A stretch of 64,000 bases of DNA from Streptomyces sp. Edi4 (GCF_040253615.1 NZ_JBEJGY010000004.1:4030001-4094000), one strand, 5' to 3'; positions 25,441 to 36,655 are shown, counted from the stretch's first letter. Notes: generated from the sequence alone by a model not told the origin. Program-made: numbers and translations.

Positions 25441-26922
25441 ATGAGTCTGTCCCTGCGTTTTGCGGCCGGATCGCACAAAGGCATGATCCGCGAGGGGAAC
25501 GAGGACTCCGGTTACGCCGGGCCTCGTCTTTTGGCGATTGCCGACGGCATGGGCGGTCAGGCCGCCGGTGAGGTCGCCTCCTCCGAGGTGATCTCCACGC
25601 TGGTCACGCTCGACGACGACGTTCCCGGCTCCGACATCCTCACGTCGCTCGGCACCGCCGTGCAGCGGGCCAACGACCAGCTGCGCATGATGGTCGAGGA
25701 GGACCCCCAGCTGGAGGGCATGGGCACCACGCTCACCGCCCTGCTGTGGACGGGGCAGCGCCTGGGCCTGGTGCACGTCGGTGACTCGCGTGCCTATCTG
25801 CTGCGCGACGGCGTCCTCACCCAGATCACCCAGGACCACACCTGGGTGCAGCGCCTGGTGGACGAGGGTCGCATCACCGAGGAAGAGGCCACCACCCACC
25901 CGCAGCGCTCGCTCCTGATGCGCGCCCTGGGCAGCGGCGATCACGTCGAGCCCGACCTGTCGATCCGTGAAGTGCGTTCCGGCGACCGGTACTTGATCTG
26001 TTCCGACGGCCTGTCGGGCGTGGTCTCCCATCAGACGATGGAGGAGACCCTGGCCAGCTACCAGGGCCCGCAGGAGACCGTTCAGGAACTGATCCAGCTC
26101 GCGCTGCGCGGCGGCGGGCCCGACAACATCACGGTGATCATCGCCGATGTGCTCGACGTCGACTCCGGTGACACCCTGGCGGCCCAGCTCAATGACACGC
26201 CGGTCATCGTCGGCGCGGTCGCCGAGAACCAGCTGCAACTGAACGACGGCGGGGCCATGCAGACCCCTGCGGGCCGCGCCTCCGGGCTCGGCCGCCCCGC
26301 GCCGACGCCCCAGGGCGGCTTCGGCCCGCCCGGCAGCGGCGAGGACAGTGGGTATGCCAGTCCGCCCGACGGCGCGTTCGGCGCGTACACGGACGAGGAC
26401 TTCGTCAAGCCGAGCCGACGGCGCGGCAAGGGGCCCTGGATCCGCAGATCCCTCTACATCGTGCTGGCCCTCGCGGTCGTCGGCGGCGGTCTGTACGGCG
26501 GCTACCGCTGGACGCAGACGCAGTACTTCATCGGCACCAACAGCGACGGCGCTCCGCATGTGGCGCTGTACCGGGGCATCAGCCAGGACCTGGCGTGGGT
26601 GAAGCTGTCCAAGGTGGAGACCGATCACCCCGAGATCGAACTCAAGTACCTCCCGCAGTACCAGCAGAACCAGATCGACTCGACCATCGCCGCGAGCAGC
26701 CTCGACAAGGCGCAGGCCAAGATCAAGGAGTTCGCGACGCAGGCGTCCGCCTGCAAGAAGGAGGAGGAGCGCCGGGCTGCCGAGGGCAACAACACCTCCA
26801 AGCCCGGCACCGGTGCCACCGGCGCCCCGTCCGACAAGACCACCACCACCGCATCTCCCACACCCGGCCCCAGCCTCTCGGAGGACGAGCAGAAGCTGGT
26901 CTCGCAGTGCGGTAAGCAGTAG
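25441..26922 (+). CDS. pstP: PP2C-family Ser/Thr phosphatase PstP
   Basis: The phosphatase that reverses PASTA-kinase phosphorylation at the membrane. The N-terminal PP2C domain (residues about 5-235) has the metal-binding motifs NEDSG, IADGMGGQAAGEVAS, HVGDSRAYLL, and SDGLSGVVS with GGGPDNITVI. A juxtamembrane linker leads to a transmembrane helix (LYIVLALAVVGGGLYGGY) and an extracellular domain of about 130 residues ending in a Thr/Pro-rich tail. The ATG at 25441 follows AGGTGCGC. At 493 aa it resembles mycobacterial PstP. Confidence 0.93.
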   Translation: MSLSLRFAAGSHKGMIREGNEDSGYAGPRLLAIADGMGGQAAGEVASSEVISTLVTLDDDVPGSDILTSLGTAVQRANDQLRMMVEEDPQLEGMGTTLTALLWTGQRLGLVHVGDSRAYLLRDGVLTQITQDHTWVQRLVDEGRITEEEATTHPQRSLLMRALGSGDHVEPDLSIREVRSGDRYLICSDGLSGVVSHQTMEETLASYQGPQETVQELIQLALRGGGPDNITVIIADVLDVDSGDTLAAQLNDTPVIVGAVAENQLQLNDGGAMQTPAGRASGLGRPAPTPQGGFGPPGSGEDSGYASPPDGAFGAYTDEDFVKPSRRRGKGPWIRRSLYIVLALAVVGGGLYGGYRWTQTQYFIGTNSDGAPHVALYRGISQDLAWVKLSKVETDHPEIELKYLPQYQQNQIDSTIAASSLDKAQAKIKEFATQASACKKEEERRAAEGNNTSKPGTGATGAPSDKTTTTASPTPGPSLSEDEQKLVSQCGKQ

Positions 26923-26948
26923 GCAGCCGTAGGGGGCCTTTCCACATC

Positions 26949-28364
26949 ATGAGCGTTGTCACCAACACGACCACCATTGGCGCGATCGAAGCACCGAGCC
27001 GCCGCAACACCGAGCTGGCCCTGCTTGTCTTCGCCGTGGCCATCCCGGTGTTCGCGTACGCCAATGTGGGGCTCGCCATGACCGGCTCGCTGCCCTCGGG
27101 CATGCTCGGTTACGGTCTGGGCCTCGGCATGATGGCGGGTGTCGCGCACCTGGTGGTGCGCAAGTTCGCCAAGTACGCCGACCCGCTGTTCCTGCCGCTC
27201 GCCACGCTGCTGAACGGTTTGGGCCTGGTCCTCATCTGGCGCCTCGACCAGTCGCCGCGGCTGATCACGCAGGCCAAGCGGGCCTATGGAGCGTTCAGCC
27301 CGTCCGCGCCCCACCAGCTGATGTTCTCGGCGCTGGGGGTGGCCCTGTTCATCGGGGTGCTGCTGCTCGTCAAGGACCACCGCGTCCTTCAGCGCTACAC
27401 CTACATCTCCATGTTCGTGGCGATGCTGCTGCTGATCCTGCCGATGTTCTTCCCGGCGAAGTTCGGCGCCCGTATCTGGATCACGATTCCGGGGCTCGGT
27501 TCGATCCAGCCCGGCGAGTTCGTGAAGATCATCCTGGCGGTGTTCTTCGCCGGCTACCTCATGGTGAAGCGGGACGCGCTGGCGCTGGCCAGCCGTCGTT
27601 TCATGGGGATCTACCTGCCGCGCGGACGCGACCTCGGCCCGATCCTCGTGGTCTGGGCGATGTCCATCCTGATCCTCGTCTTCGAGACCGACCTCGGCAC
27701 CTCGCTGCTGTTCTTCGGCCTCTTCGTGATCATGCTGTACGTGGCGACCGAGCGGACCAGCTGGATCGTGTTCGGTCTGCTGATGTCGGCGGTGGGCGCG
27801 GTCGGCGTCGCCTCCTTCGAGTCGCACGTCAAGGCGCGTGTCACGGCCTGGATGGACCCGTTCGCCTGCTACAAGACGAGCGGCGCCTGCGAGCAGATCG
27901 GTAACGCGATCATGTCGTTCGGCTCGGGTGGCACGCTGGGCACCGGGCTCGGCCAGGGCCACTCCGACCTCATCGGGTTCGCCGCCAACGCCGACTTCAT
28001 CCTCTCCACCGTCGGTGAGGAGCTGGGCCTGGCCGGAATGATGGCGCTGCTCCTGATCTACGGCCTGATCGTGGAACGGGGCGTGCGCACCGCACTCGCG
28101 GCCCGTGACCCGTTCGGCAAGCTGCTCGCCATCGGCTTGTCCGGTGCCCTGGCGCTCCAGGTCTTCGTGGTGGCCGGCGGTGTGATGGGCCTGATCCCCC
28201 TGACCGGTATGACGATGCCGTTCCTCGCGGCCGGTGGTTCGTCCGTCATCGCCAACTGGGCGCTGATCGGCATCCTGATCCGGATCAGCGACACCGCCCG
28301 TCGTCCCGCTCCGGCCCCCGCCCCGTCCCCCGACGCCGAGATGACTCAGGTGGTCCGCCCGTGA
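26949..28364 (+). CDS. rodA: FtsW/RodA-family SEDS peptidoglycan polymerase
   Basis: A 471-aa polytopic SEDS glycosyltransferase that polymerises lipid II, normally with a class B PBP; its partner is encoded immediately downstream. About ten to twelve membrane helices are visible. Family motifs include GSIQPGEFVKI, FETDLGTSLLFFGLFVIMLY, the large extracellular loop with GSGGTLGTGLGQG, and ANADFILSTVGEELGLAG. The stop overlaps the GTG of pbpA. Whether it serves polar growth, division or sporulation cannot be settled from sequence. Confidence 0.93.
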   Translation: MSVVTNTTTIGAIEAPSRRNTELALLVFAVAIPVFAYANVGLAMTGSLPSGMLGYGLGLGMMAGVAHLVVRKFAKYADPLFLPLATLLNGLGLVLIWRLDQSPRLITQAKRAYGAFSPSAPHQLMFSALGVALFIGVLLLVKDHRVLQRYTYISMFVAMLLLILPMFFPAKFGARIWITIPGLGSIQPGEFVKIILAVFFAGYLMVKRDALALASRRFMGIYLPRGRDLGPILVVWAMSILILVFETDLGTSLLFFGLFVIMLYVATERTSWIVFGLLMSAVGAVGVASFESHVKARVTAWMDPFACYKTSGACEQIGNAIMSFGSGGTLGTGLGQGHSDLIGFAANADFILSTVGEELGLAGMMALLLIYGLIVERGVRTALAARDPFGKLLAIGLSGALALQVFVVAGGVMGLIPLTGMTMPFLAAGGSSVIANWALIGILIRISDTARRPAPAPAPSPDAEMTQVVRP

Positions 28365-29824
28365 ACAAGCCCCTGCGCCGGATCGCGATCTTCTGCGGGC
28401 TGCTCATCCTCTCGCTGATGATCCGCGACAACTGGCTCCAGTACGTCCGGGCCGACGAGTTGAACGCCAACGACTTCAATCGCCGGGTCCAGATCGAGCG
28501 GTTCGCCCACGAGCGCGGCAACATCATCACGGCCGACGGCCAGACGATCACCGGCTCCACGGAGACCACGGGCACCGACTTCAAGTACAAGCGGTCCTGG
28601 AAGGACGGCCCCATGTGGGCGCCGGTCACCGGATTCGCCTCCCAGGTCTTCGACGCCACCCAGTTGGAGAAGATCGAGGACGGCATCCTCTCCGGCACCG
28701 ACAACCGGCTCTTCTTCGACCGCACGCTGTCGATGTTCACGGGTGAGAAGAAGCAGGGCGGCAACGTCGTCACCACCTTGAACAGCGCCGCTCAGAAGGC
28801 CGCTTTCCAGGGGCTCGGCGACAAGAAGGGCGCGGTCGCGGCGATCAACCCACAGACCGGCGCCATCCTGGCGCTGGCCTCGACGCCTTCCTACGACCCC
28901 TCGGTGTTCGCGGGCAGCAGCAACAAGGACAGCCAGGCCTACAAGACGCTGCTGGACGACAAGAACAGCCCCCTCCTGAACCGGGCGCTGCGCCAGACCT
29001 ACCCGCCCGGCTCCACCTTCAAGGTGGTCACCGCCGCCGCGGCCCTGGAGAACGGCCTGTACTCCAGCATCGACGAGCCGACGAAGTCGCCGGTGCCCTA
29101 CACCCTGCCGGACACTGCCAGCAAGCCTCTGAACAACGAGGGCAACATCCCCTGTGAGAACGCCACGCTCAAGGTGGCTCTCCAGTGGTCCTGCAACACC
29201 GTCTTCGGCAAGATCAGCGCCGACCTGGGCAACGAGAAGATGAAGGCCGAGGCCGAGAAGTTCGGCTTCAACAAGCAGATCTTCAACCCCGTGCGCACCG
29301 AAGCCAGCATCTACCCGAAGGACAACCGCCCGCAGAACGCCATGGCGGGCATCGGGCAGGCCTCCAACCGCGCGACCCCGCTCCAGATGGCCATGGTCGC
29401 CGCCGCGGTCGCCAACGACGGCAAGCTGATGAAGCCGTACATGGTCGACACGCTCCAGGCCCCGAACGTTGACGTGCTCTCCAAGACCCAGCCGGAGCAG
29501 ATGAGCCAGCCGATGTCGGCCGCCACCGCTCAGAAGCTCCAGAAGATGATGGAGTTCGTCGTCACCGACGGCACCGGCACCAGCGCCCAGATCCCCGGCG
29601 TGACGGTCGGCGGCAAGACCGGTACCGCCCAGCACGGCGTGGACAACAAGGACAACCCGTACGCCTGGTTCATCTCCTACGCGAAGTCGGGGGACGGCTC
29701 CCCGGTCGCGGTCGCCGTGGTCATCGAAGGCTCCGACACGACCCGTGACGACATCGCGGGCGGCAAGCTCGCCGCGCCCATCGCCAGGGGCGTCATGAAG
29801 GCGGTACTCGACGGCAAGAAGTGA
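28361..29824 (+). CDS. pbpA: Class B penicillin-binding protein PbpA
   Basis: A 487-aa transpeptidase anchored by one N-terminal helix (IAIFCGLLILSLMIRDNW). The non-penicillin-binding module spans residues about 40-150. The transpeptidase domain has the catalytic SxxK (PGSTFKVV), the SxN motif (SCNT), and KTGTA (GGKTGTAQH). It cross-links glycan strands made by the SEDS partner upstream, with which it overlaps by four bases. It is also a likely substrate of the downstream kinase, by analogy with mycobacteria. The stop is followed within 10 bp by a pair of parS sites. Confidence 0.94.
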   Translation: MNKPLRRIAIFCGLLILSLMIRDNWLQYVRADELNANDFNRRVQIERFAHERGNIITADGQTITGSTETTGTDFKYKRSWKDGPMWAPVTGFASQVFDATQLEKIEDGILSGTDNRLFFDRTLSMFTGEKKQGGNVVTTLNSAAQKAAFQGLGDKKGAVAAINPQTGAILALASTPSYDPSVFAGSSNKDSQAYKTLLDDKNSPLLNRALRQTYPPGSTFKVVTAAAALENGLYSSIDEPTKSPVPYTLPDTASKPLNNEGNIPCENATLKVALQWSCNTVFGKISADLGNEKMKAEAEKFGFNKQIFNPVRTEASIYPKDNRPQNAMAGIGQASNRATPLQMAMVAAAVANDGKLMKPYMVDTLQAPNVDVLSKTQPEQMSQPMSAATAQKLQKMMEFVVTDGTGTSAQIPGVTVGGKTGTAQHGVDNKDNPYAWFISYAKSGDGSPVAVAVVIEGSDTTRDDIAGGKLAAPIARGVMKAVLDGKK

Positions 29825-29831
29825 CCGGGCT

Positions 29832-29845
29832 GTTTCACGTGAAAC
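29832..29845. other. parS: parS site 3 (ParB-binding)
   Basis: Perfect GTTTCACGTGAAAC between pbpA and the PASTA kinase, eight bases after the pbpA stop. It pairs with site 4, 22 bp away centre to centre (two helical turns). Confidence 0.9.
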
Positions 29846-29853
29846 GGCCGTCC

Positions 29854-29867
29854 GTTTCACGTGAAAC
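29854..29867. other. parS: parS site 4 (ParB-binding)
   Basis: Perfect GTTTCACGTGAAAC, 8 bp after site 3. The two-turn spacing puts both on the same face of the helix, which would favour cooperative ParB loading. The pair lies in the leader region of the PASTA kinase gene. Confidence 0.9.
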
Positions 29868-30010
29868 ATCACACGTGCCCTGTACCGGTCCGGTATCAGG
29901 TAACGGCCGCGAGCTGACGGGCTTGCGGTGCCCGGTAGCGTATGCGCGAACAGCACACCGCCGGACCACCCATGGGTACGGTCGGGACAACGGAGAGGGC
30001 TGGATTAGCT

Positions 30011-32041
<2,031 letters not shown>

Positions 32042-32081
32042 ACGACCCCCCGAGCCGCCGCCGCCCGGCGGTGACAGCGAC

Positions 32082-32118
32082 GGAGCCCCGGCACCCTTGG
32101 ACAGGGTGCCGGGGCTCC
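32082..32118 (+). terminator. Terminator after the division cluster
   Basis: A perfect 15-bp GC-rich stem (GGAGCCCCGGCACCC / GGGTGCCGGGGCTCC) with a 7-nt loop, 40 bp after the kinase stop and just before the convergent sortase genes. There is no strong T tract, as usual in Streptomyces. Confidence 0.85.
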
Positions 32119-32144
32119 ATGCCGACGCGGACCAACCGGCGGCG

Positions 32145-32915
32145 CTAGGAACGCAGTTCGGCCGGGGGCGTCCGCTGGGCGTCGACCTTCTCCGTGCGTA
32201 CCAGCTCGCCCCACACGATGTAGCGGTACTTCGAGGTGTAGACCGGGGTGCACGTCGTCAGGGTGATGTACTGGCCGGGCTTCTTGACGCCCGAGCCCTT
32301 GGGGACCGGTTGCAGCACGTCGACGTTGTACTTCGAGGTCTCGGGCAGCTCGGCGAACACCTTGTAGACGTACCAGGTGTCCTTGGTCTCGAAGACGACG
32401 GGATCGCCGTTCTTCAGCTTGTCGATGTTGTGGAACTTGGCGCCGTGGCCGTCCCGGTGGGCGGCGAGCGTGAAGTTTCCGCTGGTGCCCGCGGTCGGCA
32501 GGGTCGCCTTGACCGGGTCCAGGTAGTAGCCGGCCACACCGTCGTTGAGGATGTCGGTGTCCGTGCCCTTCTTGACCAGCACCTCGCCGTTCCTCATCGC
32601 GGGGACGTGCAGGAAGCCGATGCCGCCCTTGGTGTCGAGCGCGCCGGGACCGGTGGCGCTCGCCCAGTGGCGGCGCACGCTGTCGCCCTGGGCGGAGGCC
32701 TCGCGGTCGGCCATGACGTTCGTCCACCACAGCGAGTAGACGACGAACAGGCCGAGCAGGACGCCCCCGGTAATGAGGAGTTCGCCCAGGACGCTGATGG
32801 CGGCGGCGACGGCCCTGCGCCCGCTCCGGGTCCCGGCGGGACCGGGCGTGCCCGTCCGCTCGTCGTGGTCGGTCTCCGTGGCCACCGCACCCGCCCCTGC
32901 TGTCCGTTCGGTCAT
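32145..32915 (-). CDS. srtE: Class E sortase
   Basis: A 256-aa sortase that cuts LAXTG-type signals and anchors proteins such as long chaplins to peptidoglycan. After a short cytoplasmic tail there is one transmembrane helix (LLITGGVLLGLFVVYSLWW), then the sortase beta barrel with catalytic His (LAAHRDGHG), Cys in TLTTCTPVY and a downstream Arg (SKYRY). The ATG at 32915 overlaps the stop of the next sortase (ATGA). In S. coelicolor two neighbouring class E sortases are jointly needed for aerial development; the pairing here matches. Confidence 0.92.
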   Translation of the reverse strand: MTERTAGAGAVATETDHDERTGTPGPAGTRSGRRAVAAAISVLGELLITGGVLLGLFVVYSLWWTNVMADREASAQGDSVRRHWASATGPGALDTKGGIGFLHVPAMRNGEVLVKKGTDTDILNDGVAGYYLDPVKATLPTAGTSGNFTLAAHRDGHGAKFHNIDKLKNGDPVVFETKDTWYVYKVFAELPETSKYNVDVLQPVPKGSGVKKPGQYITLTTCTPVYTSKYRYIVWGELVRTEKVDAQRTPPAELRS

Positions 32916-34141
32916 CCCACGAGCGCGTCGGGCTTGCCCTTGCTGCGCGGTCGGTCGTCGACCATCTTGCCCCACACGATCAGACGGTAGGTACTCGTGA
33001 ATTCCGGTGTGCAGGTCGTCAGCGTCAGATAGCGGCCGGGCTTGGTGAAGCCCGATCCGGTGGGGATCGGCTTGAGCACCGAGACGTTGGACGGCGGGGT
33101 CTGCGGGAGCTCGCTGGTGATCTCGTAGGTGTAGTACGCGTCCTGCGTCTCCACCACCACCTTGTCGCCCGCCTTGAGACGGTTGATGTAACGGAAGGGC
33201 TCGCCATGGGTGTTGCGGTGAGCGGCGACCGCGAAGTTGCCGGTGGCGTCCGACGGCATGGCCGTCTTCAGGCCCGCCTCGTCGTAGTGGCCGATCATGC
33301 CCTTGTCCAGGACCTTGGACTTGCTGGTGCCCTGGGCGATCGGCGCGACGATGTCGAGCTTGGGGATGTGCATGATGGCGAAGCCCTGGCCCGGTGCGAA
33401 CGCGTCGGGTTTGCGGCCGTCCGCCCAGCCCTGAGTGATCTTCTTGGTGGCGCTGCCGGCTTCCTGGTGGGCGCGGACGTTGGTCCACCACAGCTGGTAC
33501 GTCACGAACAGGAGCATCACCACGCCCAGCGTGATGAACGCCTCGCCCAGGACCCGGCTGGCGATCACCGCCGGGCTTTCCTTGCGTGCCTTGGCCGCGC
33601 GGCGCGCCTCGGCCCGCGTCAGCCGGCGCCCGTCCTGCGCGGGGGCCGGCGAGGGGGCCGGCGCGGCGGCCCGGGCGGGGGTCGCGCGCCGCTTGCCCTT
33701 GGCGGCCTTGCGCCGTTCGGCGCGGCCGCCGGTGGCCGGAGGGACCGCGGAAGCCCCGGCGGCCCCGGTGGCGGGCGGGGCGGTTATCGCCTCGAAGACG
33801 GCGGTCGCCGCCTCGGCCGGGGCGCCCTCGCCCGGTATCGGGGTCGGGGCGGGAGCGGCCGGCTGCGCCAGGGGCTCCTGCGCGGGGTACCAGGGCCGCT
33901 GACCGGCGGCGGAGGACGGCTCGTACCACTCCTGGGGCGCCGCCGGAGCGGGCTCGTACACCTGCGGGCCCGGCGCGGGCCCGGCCGGGCGGGGCCGCGG
34001 CGGTGGCTCGGATACGGGCTCCTGTACGGGGGCTGAGGCGCCGGGCGCCGGGTTGCCGGACCGGAACCAGGGGGATCCCTCGGCTGGAGGCAGGGGGTCC
34101 GTCAGCGGGTCGTACTCGTGCTCCGGTCGCGCCGGAGTCAC
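32912..34141 (-). CDS. srtE: Class E sortase with long proline-rich N-terminus
   Basis: A 409-aa sortase. Roughly 190 residues of Pro/Ala/Glu-rich cytoplasmic sequence precede the transmembrane helix (FITLGVVMLLFVTYQLWW). The catalytic domain shows the His in VAAHRNTHGEPF, the Cys in TLTTCTPEF and the Arg in STYRLIVWG. The overlap with trpG/pabA upstream and with the second sortase downstream suggests one transcript. The unusually long tail is probably disordered and could interact with division or wall proteins. Confidence 0.92.
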   Translation of the reverse strand: MTPARPEHEYDPLTDPLPPAEGSPWFRSGNPAPGASAPVQEPVSEPPPRPRPAGPAPGPQVYEPAPAAPQEWYEPSSAAGQRPWYPAQEPLAQPAAPAPTPIPGEGAPAEAATAVFEAITAPPATGAAGASAVPPATGGRAERRKAAKGKRRATPARAAAPAPSPAPAQDGRRLTRAEARRAAKARKESPAVIASRVLGEAFITLGVVMLLFVTYQLWWTNVRAHQEAGSATKKITQGWADGRKPDAFAPGQGFAIMHIPKLDIVAPIAQGTSKSKVLDKGMIGHYDEAGLKTAMPSDATGNFAVAAHRNTHGEPFRYINRLKAGDKVVVETQDAYYTYEITSELPQTPPSNVSVLKPIPTGSGFTKPGRYLTLTTCTPEFTSTYRLIVWGKMVDDRPRSKGKPDALVG

Positions 34142-34776
34142 GCCGCAGCCTTGCCCACCACCGGCGCGAGCCCCGCCGAACGCCCCACGGCGCCGGTGTC
34201 CCCGCAGCGGACCAGCCAGTTGGCGAGCATCCGGTGGCCGTGCTCGGTCAGCACCGACTCGGGGTGGAACTGGACGCCCTCGACCGGCAGTTCACGGTGG
34301 CGCAGCCCCATGATGATGCCGTCCTCGGTGCGGGCGGTGACCTCGAGCTCGGCCGGCAGGGTGGCCGGCTCGGCGGCCAGCGAGTGGTAGCGGGTCGCGG
34401 TGAACGGGGAGGGCAGACCGGAGAAGACCCCCGCGCCCTGGTGCAGCACCGGCGACGTCTTGCCGTGCAGCAGCTCGGGGGCGCGGCCCACGACGCCGCC
34501 GTAGGCGACCATCATCGACTGCATGCCGAGGCAGACGCCGAAGACGGGGACGCCGGTGGTGGCGCAGTGACGCACCATGTCGACGCAGACACCCGCCTGT
34601 TCGGGGGTGCCGGGGCCGGGGGAGAGCAGGACGCCGTCGAAGTTGTCCTGTGCGTGGCCGAGCGACACCTCGTCGTTGCGGACGACCTCGCACTCGGCAC
34701 CCAGCTGGTACAGGTACTGGACGAGGTTGAAGACGAAGCTGTCGTAATTGTCCACTACGAGAATGCGCGCGTTCAT
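34138..34776 (-). CDS. pabA: Anthranilate/aminodeoxychorismate synthase glutamine amidotransferase
   Basis: A 212-aa class I glutamine amidotransferase supplying ammonia to anthranilate synthase (TrpG) or aminodeoxychorismate synthase (PabA). The catalytic triad is visible: Cys in FGVCLGMQ, and His/Glu in VQFHPES; the oxyanion loop is LLSPGPGTPEQAG. No component I gene is nearby, so pabA versus trpG cannot be decided. Its location in a sortase cluster is conserved in Streptomyces as far as I recall. ATG at 34776 overlaps the preceding small gene (ATGA). Confidence 0.9.
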   Translation of the reverse strand: MNARILVVDNYDSFVFNLVQYLYQLGAECEVVRNDEVSLGHAQDNFDGVLLSPGPGTPEQAGVCVDMVRHCATTGVPVFGVCLGMQSMMVAYGGVVGRAPELLHGKTSPVLHQGAGVFSGLPSPFTATRYHSLAAEPATLPAELEVTARTEDGIIMGLRHRELPVEGVQFHPESVLTEHGHRMLANWLVRCGDTGAVGRSAGLAPVVGKAAA

Positions 34777-34952
34777 CGGGCCGTCGTCCCCATCCCCTGG
34801 TCCACCGTCACGTCGTTGAACGGGAGCAGCGGCTCCGCCCACGGGAAGACGTACTGGAAAAGCACATAGACGATCACGAGCACCATCGCGAGCGAAATGA
34901 GCGCTCGCAGCCACGCGTTGCCCGGCAGATGCCGCCAGATCCAGCCGTACAT
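34773..34952 (-). CDS. Small single-pass membrane protein
   Basis: A 59-aa protein, MYGWIWRHLPGNAWLR followed by one transmembrane helix (ALISLAMVLVIVYVLFQYVF) and a short acidic external tail (FNDVTVDQGMG). It overlaps pabA/trpG by four bases, which supports it being real and co-translated. Similar small proteins sit at this place in other Streptomyces genomes. Function unknown; it may assist the neighbouring membrane-bound sortases. Confidence 0.75.
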   Translation of the reverse strand: MYGWIWRHLPGNAWLRALISLAMVLVIVYVLFQYVFPWAEPLLPFNDVTVDQGMGTTAR

Positions 34953-35020
34953 GCCGTCCCCGCTGTCCCTTCCGACGATCGTTACGGGACCAGAGTAAGG
35001 GCCGGGGCTGTGCGGTGGGG

Positions 35021-35716
35021 TCAGCCGTCCAAAGCCGGGGGCTCGCCACGCGTCACGGGCTGGGTGGAGTCGAGGTGTCCCCAGGCGATCAGACGGTGGC
35101 TGCTGCCCCACTCCGGGTCGCAGGTGGTGAGGGTCAGATAGCGGCCGGGGGAGCGGAAGGGCGACTCGGCGGGGACGGCGTCGAGGACTCCGATGTCGCC
35201 GGGCACGGTCCGCAGGGGCCGGTTGTCGATGCGGTAGGTGTACCAGGTGGTGTCGTCGCGCAGGACGACCGCGTCGCCCGGCCGCAGGTCGGGGAAGTCC
35301 TTGAACGGGTCGCCGTAGGTGCGCCGGTGGCCGGCGACCGCGAAGTTGCCCTGGTCACCGAGCCGGGCCGTGTTCGCGTAGTGGCCGAGGCCTTTCTGGA
35401 GGTCCTTGACGGCGGTGCCCTCCAGGACGGGTCTGTGCCAGGCGCGGCCGAGCCGGGGGATGTACATGACGGCGAAGGAGCGGCCCTCGCCATAGGCGGC
35501 GGGAGCGGGGGCGGGGCCCGGCCGGGGCGCGGCCGGGTGGGGCCCGGGGCTCTGGGCCACCGCCCACCGCTCCCGCAGGCCGGCCATCTGGTCGCCCGCG
35601 GCGTCGTCGGCCTTCACGCCCGTCCAGTACAGGAGGTAGACGACGAACAGGACGATCACCGAACCGACGGTGACGCAGAGTTCGCTGAGGGACCTGACGA
35701 CGACCCGTACGGACAT
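35021..35716 (-). CDS. Third class E sortase-like protein
   Basis: A 231-aa sortase with an N-terminal transmembrane helix (CVTVGSVIVLFVVYLLYW) and catalytic His in VAGHRRTYGDPF, Cys in TLTTCDPEW, and Arg in SSHRLIAWG. The Cys is followed by Asp rather than Thr as in the two neighbouring sortases, so substrate choice may differ. It lies just upstream of the small membrane protein gene and is separated from DUF881 by 22 bp, in the same direction, so all six genes may be one operon. Confidence 0.9.
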   Translation of the reverse strand: MSVRVVVRSLSELCVTVGSVIVLFVVYLLYWTGVKADDAAGDQMAGLRERWAVAQSPGPHPAAPRPGPAPAPAAYGEGRSFAVMYIPRLGRAWHRPVLEGTAVKDLQKGLGHYANTARLGDQGNFAVAGHRRTYGDPFKDFPDLRPGDAVVLRDDTTWYTYRIDNRPLRTVPGDIGVLDAVPAESPFRSPGRYLTLTTCDPEWGSSHRLIAWGHLDSTQPVTRGEPPALDG

Positions 35717-35738
35717 CGGCGGTGCCCCCTTCGCGCCG

Positions 35739-36518
35739 CTACTGCACCGGTTTCGCGTAGTGGAGATCCACTGTGCCCGAGTAGGCCGGCAGAGTCATCG
35801 TCTTGTGCTCGTCGACTTTCCAGCCCAGCCCGTAGGCCTTCACATAGAGCTGGTAGTTCTGGATCGCCGGGGAGGCGTTCAGGGCCGCGCGCAGCTTTCC
35901 GGTGCTGCCGACCGCGGTGATCTTGTATGGGGGTGAGTAGACGCGCCCTTGGAGGATCAGGGTGTTGCCGACGCAGCGGACCGCGCTGGTGGCGATCAGC
36001 CGCTGGTCCATGACCTGGATGCCCTGGGCGCCGCCCTGCCACAGGGCGTTGACCACGGCTTGCAGGTCCTGCTGGTGGATGACGAGGTCGTTGGCCTGCG
36101 GGGCGGGGTAGCCGGGGGCCGCGGTGGCGTTGGGCGGGGCGTCGTTGAGCGTGACGGTGAGCCCCTTGCCGGAGACGGGCGCGGTGCCGGAGGCGTCCTT
36201 GAGGCCGTTGAGGAGCTGGTCCTCGGCCTTGGTGGAGCCGTCGTCGCGCTGGGCGAGCCCGTCCACGTCGGCGCGCAGGGCGGCCGTGGAGTCGCCGAGC
36301 TCCTTGTTCTTGTGGTCGCGCTGCTTGATCAGGTCCGACAGCTTCAGGAGCGAGGCGTCGGTGCGGATGTTGGTGCCCTTGGCCGTGTTGAAGCTGGTGA
36401 CGAAGATGAGGCCGGCGAGGGCGAACACGGCGGCCGAGAGCAGCCGCACGGGGTGGCCGCGCAGCCGCCGCCGGGGCGGTTCGGGGACCCCGTCGGGGGA
36501 GTCGGCAGAATTGCTCAA
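35739..36518 (-). CDS. DUF881 membrane-anchored protein
   Basis: A 259-aa protein with one transmembrane helix (LLSAAVFALAGLIFVTSF), a coiled coil (LLKLSDLIKQRDHKNKELGDS...) and an extracytoplasmic DUF881 domain containing GKGLTVTLNDAP and DLQAVVNALWQGGAQGIQVMDQRL. The layout resembles DivIC/MreC-like bitopic division proteins, but the function is not known. Its divergence from crgA across a 137-bp promoter region puts it in a cell-division neighbourhood. Confidence 0.88.
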   Translation of the reverse strand: MSNSADSPDGVPEPPRRRLRGHPVRLLSAAVFALAGLIFVTSFNTAKGTNIRTDASLLKLSDLIKQRDHKNKELGDSTAALRADVDGLAQRDDGSTKAEDQLLNGLKDASGTAPVSGKGLTVTLNDAPPNATAAPGYPAPQANDLVIHQQDLQAVVNALWQGGAQGIQVMDQRLIATSAVRCVGNTLILQGRVYSPPYKITAVGSTGKLRAALNASPAIQNYQLYVKAYGLGWKVDEHKTMTLPAYSGTVDLHYAKPVQ

Positions 36519-36655
36519 CGTACCCTTATCTCCTTCGGCGCCACGGAAGCACTACGCTAACGGACGCTTGGGGGAGGCTTCCCCCGCAGCCCCGTCCCCC
36601 GGCGCCGCCACAGTTCCCTGCGCGGTCACGCAGCGCATCGACAGGAGAGTTCCTC

